Source: Gnetum montanum (lineage: Eukaryota > Streptophyta > Gnetopsida > Gnetales > Gnetaceae). Taken from it: 64,000 bases of DNA. Within the stretch, counting starts at the first letter, position 1, and the number at the start of each line of letters is the position of its first letter. The notes under the pieces are model-generated. The model had not been told where the DNA came from. It searched no databases and was given only the letters and a program-made list of their open reading frames with translations. Positions 58,601 to 64,000 of this stretch are shown in pieces. The stretch is taken from NCBI GenBank assembly GCA_015680685.1, contig MNCI01004926.1, positions 414,897-478,896 on the forward strand, given 5' to 3'. Position numbers and translations under genes: made by a program.

Positions 58601-61600
58601 GATTCTTCTAATTATAAATAGATTGTGCCATTTGTTAAGTCTCATATCCATTTGTAGAACAAGCTTCTAATGTGTTAGTTCAAAATAAAGAAAAAGCTAA
58701 TTTTGGATGTTTTAGTGAGAAAGAAAGAAAATAAGAAGATTCTTAAAGCCCTACTAACACAAGTAGGAAATTTTATTCAACTTTGCTTTTCATGCCATTC
58801 TCCTATTTTGTTATAGATTTTATGCACTTTCCTTTTACTTTCTAATTTTTCCTTATTCTTCCATGATTTTAATTATTTTTCCTGTCTAATTTTCATCAAT
58901 TTGGATTTGTTCTTATATTGAAATTAGTATTTTTAATTATGTCCAAACCATTTTCTACTTTTAGGATGAATTTTTGAAATTGTGAAAACTTTTCCCAACA
59001 TGCTTCTTATATAATTTATATGATTATTTTGGATCAGCACTTGATATGAACATGCTTTTGCAAGAATTTTGTGGCAATTTTAACTATTACAAATTTTTGG
59101 CTATTTTGGAAAATCTTCTAGATTTTTGAATTAAAATAATAATATTTGTGTGACTGATTTTGCTCAGTTGGTAGTAGGAGTTGTGAATGTTTTAGATGTC
59201 CATGTTTGCATATAGCAGTTGAGTGTTCTTTAATGGGACCCACCCCATAGGAACAAGGGCTTTTGGATGGATTCCCTAACTTGGATTTTGATTTGTAAGT
59301 TCATGGGAGGCTGGGAAACTAGCTGAGACCATGGCATTGAGTAGTTGGGTCTAGTGGTACACGGTGAGGCATAGTCAAGACCTATCCTTCCAATGATACA
59401 TGTGCCTTAGCCATTGATGATGTTAGTAGTAAGACTATTTCCAAGACATGGCCATGAGTGACTTGTTTGGATCGATATAATCTTTTGACAGTAAGGACAA
59501 CCAAGAACTAACCTTCGAAGATGCTTGGATAAAATATATACTCTTTGGATATTTTTTGAAAACATTTGTGATATTTTTAGACATTAAATAATTAAAATAT
59601 ATATATTCTTTGAATTTGGATTTTATTTTGATTTTTTGAAAAATTTGTAGCATTTTTAGACTTTAAAACATTTTTGAATATTTATTTGGAAACCTTTACT
59701 TATCCCATATCTTGAGACTTTTGGCTCAAAACCTTATGCTTCATGAATAGGAAAATAAAATAACTTTTCTTATTTGAGGGATTCTTACTCTTGCATTTCA
59801 ATTCAAAGAGCCTAGAGAAGCCATGGAAATGTTGAAAGAGGAACATGGGATGAAATGTGGATCAATTCTATACAAGATGGACCATCCAAACTTGAAAACT
59901 AATTCTTATATATTTGTTATTTTTGTAAAATAGAAACTCTATACACTTTTCTTATATTTGAGCCATGTATCTATTTTTATGAATAAATAATAAAGTATGA
60001 TAGATATGAAATTGTGGTCTATGCCATTTGGACTATAAGATTACAAGGAATATTTTTCATTTTGACACATACTATATGTTTAGGAAAATTTAATATTATG
60101 TATTATATATTAATATTTTATTTAATTATTATTTTAAATTTTATTATTTAATTTAGTAAAATGCAAATGTGAATATTTTTATTTCTAGATGTCCAATTAA
60201 GGTAAAACAAGTGTCATTGGAATTTTTACTTTGCTTACTATTTTATGTGCAACAAGTAAAATTTTTTTACATATATCTTTTTGTGGCTACATAAATATCT
60301 ATTTTTCTCTATATAAATTTTATTTAACTATGTATGTGAGCAATACGAAATTTTGATGCACGATTTTGCTCTACTATATTTATGCTTCTAATTAAAAATT
60401 TTTATCTATTTTATGGCTTCATTTTGAATTAGTAAATCAAGATTACATCTAGATCCTTAGGGTTTCTTAGCATCTCCATTAGTTATTTATAGTATTTTAT
60501 AGGTAATTAATGGAGGTGTTACAGCCTATCTCTTATTCACCTAGCCTGAGCCTGCAATAATCCCTGTATTCTTATGATTCCCATCCCTGTATTCTTATGA
60601 TTCCCAAAGGATCAACACCCTAAGTGTAACCATGTAAGCTTGCACAATAAGCATTTTTGGATCTTTGATGATATTATTAAACCTTTAGGTTCCTACCATT
60701 GATCACAACCCACTAAAATATGTAAAGGAGACATGTTGAACCCAATCACTTTCTCCTAGACTTCTCCACCATTCAATCAAGACAACAACGATGCATGTTG
60801 CTACCATCTCAAATGCTTACTCTTGCTCTATCCTCTGCCAATTATTGTTTTCTTGCCTATCTTCACAACACTTACATGTCACCAATGTGAATGCTAACTT
60901 GAATGCCTCTTTAACATCCATTCCTTTTTCTTTCTTTTTTTCTGTTTTTCTTTTTCTTTTTTTCTTCTATTTTTGCATTATGCTTGTCATTTTAAATGCA
61001 CTATTACGTTGTTAACTAGTTTTGATTTTATCACCATAGTCATGAAAACTTTGTTTTAGTTAGTTTCATGTGGTTTTGGGCCAGAATATTCTACTAGGAT
61101 ACCAATGTTCAATTTTGTAAATTTTCTTTTTTGTTAATACAATCACATTTGAGTTCTTCCTAAAAAAAGTGAATTAAAATGTATGACATCAAAGTTTCAT
61201 TAGCATTGGTTTTTCCAGTTTTAAAAACATAAATTAAATACAAATAGTATAGTTACAAACAAAAAAATTTATTACATAAGGCTAAGACCAAGCTTGGAAT
61301 TTGAAATTATACTTTTCTAACAAGCATTTTTTCCTAACATTGTCTTTAAAAACAGTTCAAGTATTTTTCCCAATTTTGTTGAATAAGTAAAGCCAAATGA
61401 ACTAGCACCAGGTCTTAGTAATCTCAAAGTTATATTTTGTAATTTATTGTTTGTAACTTCTACTTTTTAACATGAAGTTTATATTATTAAAAAAAGAAAA
61501 AAACACTTTCTATGTTAAAATTCTATTTAAAAGATATGATTTGGAATGTTGATCATGGAGTATAGTAAAGGGGTTTTAGTTGGGGTGTTATGTAGTGGAA

Positions 61601-61895
61601 GGCATTATTTTGTCTTATTTTTAGCCAATAACATTTCCAAAATAATAATAATAGAGCTTTGCACCACTTATTATGGTTTTTTACCCTTTATATTGAAGGA
61701 TTTTCCATGTAAATTTTCTTGTGTATTTTATTAATGTTATTGAAGTTATGGAGAACATGATAAAAAAGACAATGTAATTTGAAAAGTTAAATGAGAACAA
61801 TTGACATATATAGAAAATTATAATGGAAGATTAATTACTTACAAAAGAGAAAAAGAGGTTGAATTTCCGATTTGAAGAAAGATTTTAAAGCCTAT
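55617..61895. other. Long AT-rich stretch, no gene recognised
   Basis: Only short frames (up to 94 codons at 55852-56136), none with a recognised motif. A 23-bp tandem duplication (ccctgtattcttatgattcc core) lies at 60562-60606. Long T-rich tracts occur at 57500-60500. It is probably very old transposon debris. Confidence 0.5.
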
Positions 61896-61899
61896 GGCT

Positions 61900-62742
61900 A
61901 TGGAAGATTAAGAATTCGATGTTCTTGATCAAATGTATATGGCTACAATCTAACCCTAAATTTCTCCATCAATTTTATTTGATATTACTAAATGTAAAAA
62001 ATTTACAAAGGTATGTCAATCTCTAGAATAGTCTAAAACAATTGTATGAGTAATCCTCTAATGCAAATAAAATATATGAAATGAAAAAGTTGTTTCCATT
62101 GAAGATAAAGGAAGTTATATTGGTATGAAAATTTGTGAGTGAATTCAATTTCATTGCTACATAGTTACGATCTCTAAAAATTAATTTAGATGAAGAGGTA
62201 TTATGTTTGTTTTTATTGTGTTCTTTACCACCAAGTTGGGATCCTCTTGTTATTGCTATCATAAATATTATTGATAATAGATTTAAACTTTATTATATTA
62301 TTTCCTTGTTGTTGAATGAAGAAAATAGGAAAGCTTTAATGTAGTTGTTAATTGAAACAAATATTGGTAATCAAAGCAAGGGGAACAATATAATTCAGAG
62401 ATGAGTCCATAAAATTAAGTAAAGAAAAACCTAAGAGATAGAAAGATTCAAATCATAAGAAAGAAATAATCCTTACTAGTATTATGAAAAGATACATCAT
62501 CTATAGAACAATTGTCATTTTTGAAAAATAAGAACAAAGAGAAAAATCAATAAAAAGATAAACATGATATTTGTTTGAAATAAATACAATAGCTAGTAAT
62601 GGTGTTACAATGAGTATTGCATGTGTTATTTCTGGTATTGTAGATGTTTGAATTTTAGATTCTAGTGCATCATTCTATATTTTTCCTAATAAACCATCTT
62701 TTTAAATTATAAAAATATTGAAAATTTATGCTTCTTGGTGAT
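61900..62742 (+). pseudogene. Ty1/copia gag-protease remnant interrupted by element 5
   Basis: Plus-strand frames from about 62020 read YEMKKLFPLKIKEVILV, KFVSEFNFIAT, LKINLDEEVLCLFLLCSLP and PSWDPLVIAI. That is the order of the copia Gag core (family form L..LKM.EG.S...H...F..+...L......+DDE..A..LL.SLP.S++.). About 290 bp downstream, at 62640-62700, ILDSSASFYIFPNK corresponds to the copia protease (family form WILDSG.S.HM), with the active-site DSG changed to DSS. The reading stops at 62742 where element 5 begins, so the rest of the copia element is probably beyond the window end. Confidence 0.75.
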
Positions 62743-63537
62743 TGATGAGTGGTGAGGTACCCCTACACTCAACCATACGAATACAAGTGTTACACGCACG
62801 ATCCGGTCGAACTCTACAGACGGACTAGTTGTGGCACCTAGATAGTTAGCCTTAGGTCGTAGTTCACTGTCATCCCACCTGGACTAGTATTAGCTTTGTC
62901 ATGTATGGTTTAGTCCACAGTGAGGTGTATGATGTGGTTCCTAATCTAACGCTGCTCTTGAAGACAATGGAAAGTAATATTAACTAACCTAGGAGGGAAG
63001 GGTAAGAGAGTCTAAACTAGCCTAAGTGCAATAAGCATTCATTCCTTGATCATCCGTACACATCTTGGACCTCATGCATGACTACCACTGGGATTACCAA
63101 GTGCATGGCATAGGTACGCTACTGGGTTACCAAGTAGTCACACTTAAATGCTCATGATTAAGTCATACTCATTTCACGTTACTAGGAGATAAGGGTAAGA
63201 GAGTATTAACTAGGAAATCAGTAAATAACAATTAAATAAATAAATAATTAAACCAAGTGAATGCTGCAATGATGAAGTAATCTCGATCTTTATTTCTAGT
63301 CATGTGCGTGTCCAAGTATATCACACTAGAATAAAGAATGTTGTACAATTACAATCACCACACTGTGGGCAAACACTAGGAAATATTCTATCTCTGGGAG
63401 GGGAAAACTGCCAAAGCTTCGCTAAGAAACTAAAACTAGATGCGAAACAAGGGAGAGCCGCCTCTTATTTATAGAACTGGTGGCGGGCTACGATATCGTA
63501 TACTCGATATCGTAGTCTCCCAGAACGCGACTCATCA
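62743..63537 (-). repeat. 3' LTR of element 5 (type B)
   Basis: 795 bp, TGATGAGTGGTG...CGACTCATCA on the plus strand. Only two or three GATATC units remain, at 63490-63515. Minus-strand TATA region at about 63464-63474. Confidence 0.9.
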
Positions 63538-63547
63538 TACCCCCACG
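63538..63547 (-). promoter_or_regulatory. Polypurine tract of element 5
   Basis: The minus strand reads gtgggggta against TGATGAG, preceded by gaggatgagttttcattta. Cleanest copy of this site in the window. Confidence 0.75.
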
Positions 63548-63701
63548 ACTAAATGAAAACTCATCCTCGAGTTACAATTATTACACAGTGGATAGGTATG
63601 GGATTATTGGATGGTAAAAGTGGGACTATGCCGTAGTTGTGAAATGAAAACAAAATAAAGACACAACATAGATGTTCTACATCTACAAAAATGAATGGAA
63701 C

Positions 63702-64000
63702 TCATGTAGTTCCAGGTGCCGATGGCTCCTCCATTGGTGCCTTCCCTTTGTCTTGTGCTCTAGGTTTTGAGGCTTGATCATGCACAAGTATGGCTGGAGT
63801 TTCTCCTCTTCAGTCTGAGGATCTTGTTCCATCCATGCTAATGTTCCAATGTTTGATGGAGTTGGCACTTCCCACGGATAGGGTAGTTGCGGAAACATTT
63901 GATTAGCTTTGACATACCAAGTCATGAACACCCATCGTTCCTCCTCGTAGGCTCTGGTTTTATCCCTATACTCTTGAAAATCTGCCAGCCGTTGAGCCAA
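63702..64000 (-). pseudogene. ORF2 C-terminus of element 5 (partial)
   Basis: A stop-free minus frame runs in from beyond the window: MAQRLADFQEYRDKTRAYEE, then a WYVKANQMFPQLPYPWEVP segment and MEQDPQTEEEKLQ. It aligns with the end of ORF2 in element 4. One base is missing near 63795 relative to element 4, so the open frame runs on to 63683. The conserved frame instead ends in KGKAPMEEPSAPGTT and TGA at 63704-63702. Confidence 0.75.

Larger units (their letters stand above)
62743..64000 (-). mobile_element. Element 5: 3' end of another ORF2-bearing element, runs off the window
   Basis: The 3' LTR (62743-63537), polypurine tract and ORF2 C-terminus are present; the rest lies beyond 64000. 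The left target flank is gtgat (62738-62742). It inserted into the copia gag-protease just upstream. Confidence 0.88.

Overview
The window is nuclear DNA of a seed plant, most likely a flowering plant. It is AT-rich, intergenic, and almost entirely layered, decayed retroelements. I see no intact host gene, rRNA, tRNA or CRISPR array, and nothing bacterial. The species cannot be named from the sequence. One ambiguous base (position 1367) and a 24-base C run (22577-22600) suggest draft assembly.

Layout. 1-1900: AT-rich DNA with one GC-richer island (about 480-910) that could be an old exon. 1900-5180 (minus): decayed Ty3/gypsy pol (protease, reverse transcriptase, RNase H, integrase) of the Athila/Tat type. 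6190-7330 (plus): decayed Ty1/copia integrase-RT. 8270-9250: possible LINE ORF1 remnant. 10829-18303 (plus): element 1, a gypsy-like non-autonomous element with LTR, gag-protease, repeats, a small membrane-protein frame and LTR, followed by a second primer-binding site and leader (tandem LTR-internal-LTR-internal). 18304-26358: broken copia DNA with three LTR copies in both orientations and a gag pseudogene, interrupted by a solo LTR (22626-23404) with a perfect CTAAA duplication. 27221-32031 (minus): element 2, with different LTR types at its two ends but a matching ATAAG duplication. 32160-32770: copia integrase. 35015-38720: endogenous caulimovirid-like pararetrovirus pieces in opposite orientations. 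38819-45203 (minus): element 3, complete. 46941-55611 (minus): element 4, complete. 61900-62742: copia gag-protease remnant, cut by element 5 (62743 to window end, minus).

Elements 1-5 and the solo LTR form one superfamily. They share LTR ends of the form TGATG...CATCA, a GATATC-palindrome array in U3, a primer-binding site complementary to tRNA-Asp, an Athila-like gag and a common polypurine-tract region. Where the internal region can be seen (1-4) there is no RT or integrase, so they must have moved with enzymes supplied in trans; the pol remnant at 1.9-5.2 kb is of the right lineage. Elements 3, 4 and 5 carry a second sense-strand ORF (about 931 codons in element 4) in the position where Athila elements carry an env-like ORF. 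It resembles the 'putative plant transposon protein' domain followed by coiled coils. Element 1 instead has a roughly 74-codon frame with one membrane segment there. These downstream ORFs, each with a YAG splice-acceptor-like site against its ATG, are the most interesting content of the window.
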